Source: Alphaproteobacteria bacterium
Lineage (GTDB): Bacteria; Pseudomonadota; Alphaproteobacteria; UBA8366; JADFVY01
Assembly: GCA_029881615.1 (NCBI GenBank)
Contig: JAOUMF010000084.1
Location: forward strand, 1-7,565
Direction: 5' to 3'
Length of the DNA: 7,565 bases
Under the pieces are notes generated by a model, which saw nothing but the letters and a program-made list of their open reading frames with translations, did not search any database and was not told where the DNA came from. Shown here in pieces: positions 1 through 5,613 of the stretch; positions within the stretch are counted from its first letter, which is position 1, and each line of letters begins with the position of its first letter. The translations under genes and the position numbers were made by a program.

Positions 1-218
<218 letters not shown>

Positions 219-277
219 TTATTGCCTCTTCATATCCGTGCCCGGCCAAAGCGCCTGGGCGGCGGTATTATGTGTCA

Positions 278-293
278 GCCGGCTTATGCCGGC
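278..293 (-). other. Small hairpin between groES and groEL
   Basis: Two GCCGGC arms (278-283 and 288-293) flank a four-base loop, giving a short GC-rich hairpin in the groESL mRNA. No U-tract follows, so it is not a convincing terminator. In Agrobacterium the groESL transcript is cleaved between the two cistrons; a similar role here is only an inference. GCCGGC is itself palindromic and such pairs occur by chance in GC-rich DNA. Confidence 0.3.
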
Positions 294-335
294 CGCTCGA
301 ATTGTCTGATCGCGACGATGCCGCGGGGTGGCAGC

Positions 336-629
336 TTACTTGCCGCTGATGATCCCCATGATGTCGGATTCTTTCATGATGATGAGTTCCTCACCATCGA
401 TCTTGACTTCGGTTCCGGACCACTTGCCGAAAAGAACCTTGTCGCCCTTCTTGACGTCCATCGGGGTTACTTTGCCATCTTCCGAGCGCGCGCCCGAACC
501 GACGGCAACCACCTCGCCCTCCTGGGGCTTTTCCTGCGCGGTGTCGGGAATGATGACGCCGCCCGCGGTTTTGGTTTCCCCTTCCAAACGGCGAACCAGA
601 ACACGGTCGTGCAAAGGCCTGAAGCTCAT
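336..629 (-). CDS. groES: GroES (Hsp10) co-chaperonin
   Basis: The 97-residue co-chaperonin caps the GroEL ring as a heptameric lid. The length is exactly that of the family. The N-terminus [14 protein letters not shown] is typical. The mobile loop spans about residues 16-33, with the GroEL-contacting GGVIIP at 23-28. The C-terminal strand region ([17 protein letters not shown] followed by [11 protein letters not shown]) is intact. The frame stays open 44 codons further upstream, but that stretch has no GroES similarity. The ATG at 629 is preceded at six bases by AGGAGAG (complement of 636-642), which settles the start. It is the first gene of the groES-groEL operon. The leader of about 100 bases begins inside the CIRCE element, so HrcA should repress it at normal temperature. 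Confidence 0.98.
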   Translation of the reverse strand: MSFRPLHDRVLVRRLEGETKTAGGVIIPDTAQEKPQEGEVVAVGSGARSEDGKVTPMDVKKGDKVLFGKWSGTEVKIDGEELIIMKESDIMGIISGK

Positions 630-708
630 TCTATACTCTCCTGCGATCCCTGAAAATGTTGAATAGGCCGGCCCGGCGCGCCGCTGGAAATGTGATCTCA
701 TCCCCTTG

Positions 709-735
709 TTAGCACTCGGGTCCGGTGAGTGCCAA
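709..735 (-). promoter_or_regulatory. CIRCE operator (HrcA binding site)
   Basis: TTAGCACTC (709-717), nine bases, then GAGTGCCAA (727-735). This is the CIRCE inverted repeat TTAGCACTC-N9-GAGTGCTAA with a single mismatch, in the arm nearer the promoter. It lies just downstream of the groESL -10 box and should cover the transcription start, the usual arrangement for HrcA repression. It would also sit in the 5' leader of the mRNA as a hairpin. hrcA itself is not in the window. Confidence 0.96.
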
Positions 736-737
736 TT

Positions 738-767
738 GATGTAGGGGGTGCGGTTGTCCATGTCAAG
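738..767 (-). promoter_or_regulatory. groESL promoter
   Basis: Read on the minus strand: CTTGACA (767-761), then a spacer ending in CCCCC (748-744), then TACATC (743-738). TTGACA and TACATC are separated by 17 bases, as for a housekeeping sigma factor. The CTTG start and the C-run directly before the -10 also resemble RpoH (sigma-32) promoters. The predicted start is near 731, inside CIRCE. Dual RpoH/HrcA control of groESL is known in several alphaproteobacteria; here it is inferred from sequence only. Confidence 0.75.
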
Positions 768-820
768 GCAAGGTCCCGGGGCGCAATATTTTAGTCATGT
801 GGGGCGGCATCCGGCCAAGG

Positions 821-850
821 TTGGCAGCACTCTTCGGCGTTGGCTGCTAA
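821..850. repeat. Imperfect inverted repeat between groESL and usg
   Basis: TTGGCAGC (821-828) and GCTGCTAA (843-850) can pair over eight positions, including one G-T pair, around a 14-base spacer. It lies in the divergent gap between the groESL promoter and usg (768-1016), which otherwise shows only AT-rich stretches near 853-880. It could be an operator or a chance repeat. No protein-coding gene is visible in this gap. Confidence 0.3.
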
Positions 851-864
851 TCCATTGTTTTTAA

Positions 865-892
865 TTGTTTATTCACTCAGCTTCTGTAATCT
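865..892 (+). promoter_or_regulatory. Weak candidate promoter for usg
   Basis: TTGTTT (865-870), 16 bases, then TAATCT (887-892) in the most AT-rich part of the gap upstream of usg. It would give a leader of about 118 bases. The match is partial and this is only the best pair found by eye; usg has no other obvious promoter. Confidence 0.25.
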
Positions 893-1016
893 TTGGGATG
901 TTTGTTGCGGTCGGTTGCGACGATGCTGGCGGGTAAGTCGATGATGGTCGGAATGTTATGCCGGCAATTCGGAACAGGCCGGGAAGGCGGGTTCAACTGC
1001 TGGGAGCGATATCTTC

Positions 1017-1295
1017 ATGAGCCATGTTTCCAAGAGTGATTTAGAGCGTCAAATGGCAAATTACAGGCTGACGACGGCGGAAATCCTTTATCATATGCCG
1101 GATTATCCGGATCTGCTTCAGACATTCATATGGCAGACACTGGACATCGCCCCGCGCTATCCGGTGCTGCGCAGATTTCTCGATTACTGGCAGAACAATA
1201 TCGAGGGACGGCTGCATTCGGTGAGAATTGGACAGCGCGGCGTCATCGCCCCGGCGGAATTCCGCATCGCCGATCTGGAGTTGGTGCTGCACTGA
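1017..1295 (+). CDS. usg: Usg family protein
   Basis: A 92-residue protein of unknown function that I recognise as the small Usg family of alphaproteobacteria. The whole length matches: the N-terminus MSHVSKSDLERQMANYRLTTAEI, a middle part rich in aromatic residues and proline (YHMPDYPDLLQTFIWQ, then FLDYWQ), and the tail VIAPAEFRIADLELVLH. It has no signal peptide or membrane segment, so it is probably cytosolic. The name means 'upstream gene' of the Caulobacter trpFBA operon. Databases often call it a probable subunit of phosphoribosylanthranilate isomerase, but that rests on position only. Here its neighbours are groESL and a histidine phosphatase, not trp genes. The ATG at 1017 follows GGGAG (1002-1006) at ten bases. 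Its last codons and stop are duplicated in tandem just downstream. Confidence 0.88.
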   Translation: MSHVSKSDLERQMANYRLTTAEILYHMPDYPDLLQTFIWQTLDIAPRYPVLRRFLDYWQNNIEGRLHSVRIGQRGVIAPAEFRIADLELVLH

Positions 1296-1313
1296 GAGTT
1301 GGTGGTGCATTGA
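1278..1313 (+). repeat. 18-base tandem duplication of the usg tail and stop codon
   Basis: GAGTTGGTGCTGCACTGA (1278-1295) is followed without a gap by GAGTTGGTGGTGCATTGA (1296-1313), 16 of 18 bases identical. The first copy is the end of usg (ELVLH and stop). The second, in the same frame, would read ELVVH and stop. It lies beyond the first stop and so is not translated unless read through. A shorter repeat, AGCAGCC twice, follows near 1322-1335. This looks like slippage duplication. Confidence 0.85.
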
Positions 1314-1338
1314 GCCAGAGCAGCCAGCAGCCAGTAGT

Positions 1339-1366
1339 TTGATGTCATCGGCAACCGCCCTATGAT
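1339..1366 (+). promoter_or_regulatory. Candidate promoter for the histidine phosphatase gene
   Basis: TTGATG (1339-1344), 16 bases, then TATGAT (1361-1366): four and five matches to the two consensus boxes. The start would fall near 1373, about 23 bases before the coding start. It lies in the gap after usg, so the phosphatase can be transcribed on its own. Confidence 0.45.
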
Positions 1367-1395
1367 CGCCTGCAATATTGGCGGGATAGTGGGGG

Positions 1396-1992
1396 GTGTC
1401 GGTGGAGGCAATATATCTGGTGCGTCACGGCGAGACCGAATGGAATCGTGAAGGTCGCCTTCAGGGACGAAGCAATTCTGCGCTGACCGCGCGGGGGCTG
1501 AAGCAGGCTCATGGTACTGGCATGCTTCTGCGCCAATTGATTAACGCCGGCGATGGCATTCCGATTATTGTCAGCCCCCTGGAAAGGGCCTTCCGCACAG
1601 CCGAAGCGATCTGCGGTCCGCTGGACCGGGATGTGGCCAGTCTGCGAATCGACGATCTGTTGCAGGAAATCAGCTTCGGCCGCTGGGAGGGAATGACGTT
1701 TGCCGAAATCGCGGTCGCCGACCCGGAAAACTGGCGGCGGTTCGAACAGGATCGGTGGAATATTGCGCCGCCAGGTGGTGAGAGCTATGCGATGGTGGCG
1801 GAACGTGCACGCCAGTGGCTGCATGCGGCAGTGGACATTAAACAGAAAATTGTCGTTGCACATGGCGAGTTTGGCAGGGTCCTGCGTGGAATCTATTGTG
1901 ATATGACCCCTGACGAAATGTTCGCCCTTGATGTGCCGCAGGATGTGGTTTTTCGCTTGTCTAACGGGATGATCGATCGCATCGGCGGTTGA
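1396..1992 (+). CDS. Histidine phosphatase family protein (phosphoglycerate mutase-like)
   Basis: A 198-residue cytosolic enzyme of the histidine phosphatase superfamily, which forms a phospho-histidine intermediate. The catalytic set is complete: RHG at residues 10-12 in LVRHGETEWN (phosphorylated His11, Arg10), Arg64 in SPLERAFRTAE, acid/base Glu91 in EISFGRWEGM, and second His156 in VVAHGEFGR. Length and pattern fit the small cofactor-dependent mutase/phosphatase branch (GpmB, CobC and similar). They are too short for a classical GpmA of about 230-250 residues, so a phosphatase is more likely than a glycolytic mutase. The substrate cannot be told, and nothing nearby suggests cobalamin synthesis. 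The start is uncertain: GTG at 1396, or GTG at 1402, which sits five bases after a G-run at 1391-1396. Either leaves the active site whole. A promoter-like pair lies at 1339-1366. Confidence 0.9.
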   Translation: MSVEAIYLVRHGETEWNREGRLQGRSNSALTARGLKQAHGTGMLLRQLINAGDGIPIIVSPLERAFRTAEAICGPLDRDVASLRIDDLLQEISFGRWEGMTFAEIAVADPENWRRFEQDRWNIAPPGGESYAMVAERARQWLHAAVDIKQKIVVAHGEFGRVLRGIYCDMTPDEMFALDVPQDVVFRLSNGMIDRIGG

Positions 1993-2095
1993 GCGTTCAG
2001 CGACAATCCGACGCGCCATCGGGTGGTCCTTGTTATGGCGGCTTGTTTCCTGTCCCGTTATAGTCGGTTCGAATCCGGCCGAGGGGTATAGGACG

Positions 2096-3154
2096 ATGAA
2101 TAGCGTTGTTTCCGCTGGCGATTACGCAAACCGCCGCAATATTGCTGTCTGGCTTTTTACATGCGCCGCCATGGTAGCGCTGATGGTGGTGATCGGCGGC
2201 ATCACGCGGTTGACCGAGTCTGGCCTGTCGATGACCGAATGGCGGCCGCTGATAGGCTGGATACCTCCTCTGAGCGAGGTCGAATGGCAGCGGGTATTCG
2301 ACCGTTATCGCCAGACTTCGGAATACCGGATCCAGTTTCCCGGCATGGATCTGGAAGGATTCAAGACGATCTTCTGGTGGGAATATATCCACCGCGTGTG
2401 GGGTCGGTTGATTGGCCTGGTTTTTGGCCTGCCGATGGCCTGGTTCATTATCCGCCAGCGTGTCGAACGCCCACTGATTCCGCATCTCGTGGCGCTGCTT
2501 TTGCTTGGCGGGCTCCAGGGATTGATCGGCTGGTGGATGGTCAAGAGCGGCTTCGTCGATCGCGACGATGTCAGCCAGTATCGGCTGACCGTCCATCTTG
2601 GTGTCGCCATCGTGATTCTGGGTTATCTGCTGTGGCTGGCCCTTGGGCTGTTGCAGCGGGCAGAGAGCCGCGGCAAGGCCCCTGTCAGCCTGCGGAAACT
2701 GTCCCAGGCCGTGGCGGGAGTGGCGTTCGTAACCATTCTGTCGGGCGGTATGGTGGCCGGCATCAATGCGGGTGTTATTCATAACACCTGGCCGTTGATG
2801 GATGGCGGGCTGTTGCCCGGAGATTTTGACGCGTTGTCGCCTTTCTGGCTGAATTTCTTCGAGAGCCATGCGGCGGTGCAGTTCGATCATAGAATGTTGG
2901 CTTACCTGACGGCGATCGTCGCGGGCATATACTGGTTCCGCGCGCGGACGGCTGGCCTGGAAGCGCGGGCGCTGAAATCGGCGCATGCGCTGGGGGTAAT
3001 GCTGGTGCTGCAAATCCTGCTCGGGATTTCTACCTTGCTTCTTGTGGTGCCGATCTCGCTGGCCGTGCTGCATCAGGCCGGGGCGGTGGCGCTTTTCGCG
3101 TTGGCGATATGGAATATGTGGGAATTGTCGAGACCGCATGGCGCCGGCAGCTGA
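2096..3154 (+). CDS. ctaA: Haem A synthase (CtaA/COX15 family)
   Basis: A 352-residue inner-membrane enzyme that oxidises the C8 methyl of haem O to the formyl group of haem A, needed for aa3-type cytochrome c oxidase. Eight hydrophobic segments are visible, at about residues 16-38, 97-119, 127-149, 164-186, 202-226, 267-283, 295-318 and 321-342. Family histidines are all present: His99 (EYIHRVWGR), His167 (LTVHLG), His229 (VIHNTWPLMDG), His265 (FDHRMLAY) and His326 (LHQAGA). GGITRLTESGLSM after the first helix, and the missing extracellular cysteine pair of Bacillus CtaA, place it in the alphaproteobacterial/mitochondrial type. The frame is open back to a TTG at 2030, but those 22 codons are unlike the family. 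ATG 2096 follows GAGGGG (2081-2086). No other oxidase gene is nearby, which is common for this family. Confidence 0.96.
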   Translation: MNSVVSAGDYANRRNIAVWLFTCAAMVALMVVIGGITRLTESGLSMTEWRPLIGWIPPLSEVEWQRVFDRYRQTSEYRIQFPGMDLEGFKTIFWWEYIHRVWGRLIGLVFGLPMAWFIIRQRVERPLIPHLVALLLLGGLQGLIGWWMVKSGFVDRDDVSQYRLTVHLGVAIVILGYLLWLALGLLQRAESRGKAPVSLRKLSQAVAGVAFVTILSGGMVAGINAGVIHNTWPLMDGGLLPGDFDALSPFWLNFFESHAAVQFDHRMLAYLTAIVAGIYWFRARTAGLEARALKSAHALGVMLVLQILLGISTLLLVVPISLAVLHQAGAVALFALAIWNMWELSRPHGAGS

Positions 3155-3219
3155 TAGTGACGTTGCGACATAATCGCGCGATCGGATTCGGCTGCGGGTT
3201 CGGCATTCGCGGAAATCCG

Positions 3220-3246
3220 TGAATTTGTGCGGCGCACACAAATTCA
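3220..3246. repeat. 10-bp perfect inverted repeat downstream of ctaA
   Basis: TGAATTTGTG (3220-3229) and CACAAATTCA (3237-3246) are perfectly complementary around a seven-base loop. It lies 65 bases after the ctaA stop and about 60 bases before the small RNA promoter. No T-run follows on either side, so it is a poor intrinsic terminator. It may be an RNA hairpin at the ctaA 3' end or an operator for what lies downstream. The stretch 3155-3219 before it shows nothing else except a short palindrome, ATCGCGCGAT (3173-3182). Confidence 0.6.
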
Positions 3247-3304
3247 TTGTATGGTTACCCGTCAATTAACGCAATGTTTGTCAGGTTTTTGGTGATTTTT
3301 CCTC

Positions 3305-3333
3305 TTGCGTTATTCGCATCTGCAATATATATG
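3305..3333 (+). promoter_or_regulatory. Candidate promoter of the small RNA
   Basis: TTGCGT (3305-3310), 17 bases, then TATATG (3328-3333), with an overlapping TATATA at 3326-3331. Preceded by CTC and rich in T, it resembles alphaproteobacterial housekeeping promoters. The start would be near 3339-3341, about 97 bases before the end of the terminator. Confidence 0.5.
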
Positions 3334-3338
3334 CTGCG

Positions 3339-3436
3339 GTGCAATATGAATTCAGTTTTGTGTTGTAGCCCTTTTTGGGCGTTTCCTCCCTTAATACAGA
3401 CTTTAGCCGCGCGGTTATTCGCGCGGCTTTTTTTTT
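3339..3436 (+). ncRNA. Candidate trans-acting small RNA, suhB/mmgR (alpha-r8)-like
   Basis: No protein gene fits here, but the layout is that of a small regulatory RNA: promoter-like boxes, a short hairpin GCCC-TTTTT-GGGC (3368-3380), an apparently unpaired stretch with UUUCCUCCCU (3382-3391), then a strong terminator hairpin. The CCUCC core is complementary to Shine-Dalgarno sequences, suggesting it base-pairs with mRNA start regions, probably with Hfq on the U-tail. From memory, hairpin, UUUCCUCCCU and GC-rich terminator is the plan of the suhB family (Rfam), which includes Sinorhizobium mmgR of about 77 nt, a regulator of polyhydroxybutyrate storage. The 5' end is uncertain, from 3339 to about 3360. 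Family membership is recalled, not searched. An overlapping 63-codon open frame (3247-3438) has no good start signal and runs through the terminator. Confidence 0.7.
3405..3436 (+). terminator. Strong intrinsic terminator of the small RNA
   Basis: AGCCGCGCG (3405-3413), loop GTTATT, CGCGCGGCT (3420-3428): nine perfect pairs, the outermost A-T, running into nine T (3428-3436). It works in the plus direction only, as no T-run flanks the other side. It also closes any readthrough from ctaA and leaves the lipoprotein gene at 3474 needing its own promoter. Confidence 0.93.
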
Positions 3437-3462
3437 AGTGTGGCGTGGCTGTTTCTGCCCCA

Positions 3463-3468
3463 TATATG
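3463..3468 (+). promoter_or_regulatory. Possible -10 box of a leaderless lipoprotein transcript
   Basis: TATATG stands six bases before the ATG at 3474, so transcription would start at or next to the start codon. No convincing -35 is seen at the right distance (3439-3445 reads TGTGGCG). The gap between the terminator and the gene is only 37 bases, so a promoter must lie here or transcription must pass the terminator. Confidence 0.35.
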
Positions 3469-3473
3469 CAACC

Positions 3474-3743
3474 ATGAGAAAACTTGCGATATTGACGGCA
3501 GGGGTTGTCCTGGCGGCTTGCACGCCGACGCCCGATGAGGATCGTTCTTGTGCCGAGTTGGCGCGTGCCCGCGCGAATGCGCAGATGGAGCGGGAACTGG
3601 CCCTGCAGGAGCAGCATCAGGCAGGTGGCACTGGCCAGGCTGAACTGCAGCGTAATTTTATTGCGATGGATGCGGAAAGATACCGGCGGGCGGTTTATGA
3701 AGAATGCATGCGGCGGCGTGAGCAGGAGCCCAAAGGCGAATAA
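3474..3743 (+). CDS. Small predicted outer-membrane lipoprotein
   Basis: An 89-residue protein that I do not recognise as a named family. The N-terminus MRKLAILTAGVVLAAC is a lipoprotein signal peptide: basic start, hydrophobic core and lipobox LAAC, with Cys16 as the lipidated residue. Residue +2 is Pro rather than Asp, so export to the outer membrane is expected. The mature part of 73 residues is hydrophilic, rich in Glu, Arg, Gln and Ala, and probably mostly helical. Two further cysteines, Cys26 and Cys78, could form a disulphide in the periplasm. The start is set by the signal peptide; there is no Shine-Dalgarno before it. It stands between a small RNA terminator and an envelope operon, 69 bases before msbA, so a role in the cell envelope is possible but unproven. 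The tail ends in charged REQEPKGE. Confidence 0.8.
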   Translation: MRKLAILTAGVVLAACTPTPDEDRSCAELARARANAQMERELALQEQHQAGGTGQAELQRNFIAMDAERYRRAVYEECMRRREQEPKGE

Positions 3744-3812
3744 GACGAAGCCGGCATTGGCCGCCCGGATTGTCGCGTGGTATATCGGCATAGGTAAACG
3801 TGGTGTGAGAGT

Positions 3813-5606
3813 TTGACAGAAGAATCCAAGGAAAGTCAGTCTACCCGGCATCTCGCCATGCGTCTGTGGCGGGATTATCTGCGCCACCATCTGGGCAGGG
3901 TCATCGCGGCAAGCCTATGCATGGTGCTGGTCGCGGTAACCACCGGCGCGCAGGTGCAACTGGTGCAGCCCGCGCTCGACGAACTGCTGGTGGAGGGGAA
4001 TGAGAGTCTGCTCTGGATGTTACCCTTGGCATTTGTCGGGATCGTCGTGGTCAGGGGGGCGGCGTCATACGGCCAGGCCATATTGATGGCGGGGTTGGCG
4101 CTTGAGGTTATCCGTAAGATTCAGGTTCAGATGTTCGAACGCGTGGTTGGCGCGGACCTTGCCTATATTGACAAGAGCCCGACGGGCACGCTGATTTCGC
4201 GGTTTATCTCGGATGTGTTCGTGATGCGCAATGCGCTGACCAACTCGTTCACCGGCCTGATCCGCGACGGATTGACGACCGTGGCGCTTATCGGGGTTAT
4301 GTTCTACACGAACTGGCGCATGTCGCTGGTTACCTTTATCGTGTTCCCTGTGGCGGGATTGTTCATTACCCGGCTCGGCCAACGGATGCGCCGGGTGGTG
4401 CGGGCCACGCAGGTTGAATATGGCCAACTGACCAGCGGTCTGGATAATGTGCTAAAGGGGATTCGGCAGGTCAAAGCCTATGGCATGGAACGCCATGAGA
4501 CGACGCGTGTGATCGATCTGTTCCAGACCCTCAAGGGACTGTATTACAAGGCGGCGAAGACGCAGGCGCGCGCCGTTCCGACGCTGGAAGCGCTGGGTGG
4601 GCTGGTCTTTGCCGGAATTCTGTTTTACGGGGGCTATCAGGCGCAACAGGGCCAGATTACCGTGGGCGCCTTCATGGCCTTTTTCGCCGCCATGTTGATG
4701 GCCTATCAGCCCATAAGGCGGATCGCAAATCTCAATGTCAGCTTGCAGCAGGGGTTGGCAGCCAGTGAGCGAGTTTTCGAGATTGTGGATTACCGCCGTT
4801 CCATTGAAGAGGCGCCGGACGCCAGGCCTTTAACGGTGAGCGACGGTCATGTGCGCCTGGAGGGTGTCGATTTTTCATATGGCGATGATATTCCAACCCT
4901 GATCGATGTGACGATGGATGCGCCGCCGGGCAAGGTGATTGCGCTGGTCGGGCCTTCGGGCGCTGGCAAATCGACCGTGCTGAATTTGATTCCCCGGTTT
5001 TATGATGTTGCCAAGGGCGCGGTGACCATCGATGGTCAGGATATTCGCGCTGCTACCCTGGATTCGGTCCGCGCCTCGATTGGACTGGTCTCCCAGGATA
5101 CCATGCTGTTCGACGATACGGTTCGGGCCAATATCGCCTATGGCCGGCCTGACGCGAGCGAAGACGAAATCGTCGCCGCCGCCAAGGGCGCTGTCGCCGA
5201 TGAGTTTATCCGACAGTTACCCAACGGCTACGATACGGTGGTGGGCGAGCGCGGCGTGATCTTGTCCGGGGGACAGCGTCAGCGCCTGTCGATCGCGCGC
5301 GCCATGCTGAAGAACGCGCCGATCCTGTTGCTGGACGAGGCGACGTCGGCGCTCGATACCGAATCCGAACGGTCTGTTCAGGCGGCCCTCAAGCATCTGA
5401 TGACGGGGCGCACGACCATTGTCATCGCGCACCGTCTGTCGACCATCGTCGACGCCGATATCATCTATGTATTCGACCGGGGTCGGATCGTCGAGGTGGG
5501 CTCGCACGCGGACTTGTCGGCGGGTAACGGGCTTTATGCCCGCCTGAGCCAGATGCAATTCAGCGAAGAGGATTCCCCGACCAGCCTGGCCGAAAAGGCC
5601 GAATGA
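3813..5606 (+). CDS. msbA: MsbA-type lipid exporter, ABC permease-ATPase fusion
   Basis: A 597-residue half-transporter that should work as a homodimer in the inner membrane. The N-terminal half (about 20-320) is a six-helix ABC exporter membrane domain. The C-terminal half is the ATPase: A-loop Tyr356, Walker A GPSGAGKS (380-387), Q-loop Gln428, signature LSGGQ (484-488), Walker B ILLLDE (504-509, catalytic Glu509) and H-loop His540. All are intact. Position directly before the DUF374 gene and waaA supports the MsbA role: flipping Kdo-lipid A precursor to the periplasmic leaflet. Drug export by a related family member cannot be excluded. The start is doubtful: TTG at 3813 has GAGAG almost touching it, while ATG 3858 (residue 16, AMRLWRDYLR) gives 582 residues, a usual MsbA length, but also lacks a good ribosome site. 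A weak promoter pair, TTGGCC/TATATC, lies at 3757-3786. Confidence 0.87.
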   Translation: MTEESKESQSTRHLAMRLWRDYLRHHLGRVIAASLCMVLVAVTTGAQVQLVQPALDELLVEGNESLLWMLPLAFVGIVVVRGAASYGQAILMAGLALEVIRKIQVQMFERVVGADLAYIDKSPTGTLISRFISDVFVMRNALTNSFTGLIRDGLTTVALIGVMFYTNWRMSLVTFIVFPVAGLFITRLGQRMRRVVRATQVEYGQLTSGLDNVLKGIRQVKAYGMERHETTRVIDLFQTLKGLYYKAAKTQARAVPTLEALGGLVFAGILFYGGYQAQQGQITVGAFMAFFAAMLMAYQPIRRIANLNVSLQQGLAASERVFEIVDYRRSIEEAPDARPLTVSDGHVRLEGVDFSYGDDIPTLIDVTMDAPPGKVIALVGPSGAGKSTVLNLIPRFYDVAKGAVTIDGQDIRAATLDSVRASIGLVSQDTMLFDDTVRANIAYGRPDASEDEIVAAAKGAVADEFIRQLPNGYDTVVGERGVILSGGQRQRLSIARAMLKNAPILLLDEATSALDTESERSVQAALKHLMTGRTTIVIAHRLSTIVDADIIYVFDRGRIVEVGSHADLSAGNGLYARLSQMQFSEEDSPTSLAEKAE

Positions 5607-5613
5607 CCGGGCC

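Noticed and set aside
630..761. 44-residue N-terminal extension of GroES
   Set aside because: It would run through the leader and CIRCE. GroES proteins begin as at 629, where a strong ribosome site is present.
821..850. A second CIRCE element
   Set aside because: Only parts of the half-sites match and the spacing is not nine bases; the true CIRCE at 709-735 has one mismatch in 18.
2041..2090. A functional tRNA gene before ctaA
   Set aside because: Only the T-arm forms. The positions where the anticodon stem and acceptor should pair do not match.
2030..2095. N-terminal extension of ctaA from TTG 2030
   Set aside because: The 22 extra residues are unlike the family, the ATG at 2096 gives a normal CtaA N-terminus, and GAGGGG precedes it at good spacing.
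2033..3265. 410-codon open frame on the minus strand
   Set aside because: It is antisense to ctaA across its whole length, has no recognisable domain, and shows the His/Arg/Gln-rich composition of a shadow of a membrane protein gene.
3247..3438. 63-codon open frame after ctaA
   Set aside because: It spans the small RNA and its terminator, has no Shine-Dalgarno and no recognisable product.
3441..3458. Sigma-54 promoter before the lipoprotein gene
   Set aside because: GG and GC pairs are present but their spacing is not that of the -24/-12 consensus.
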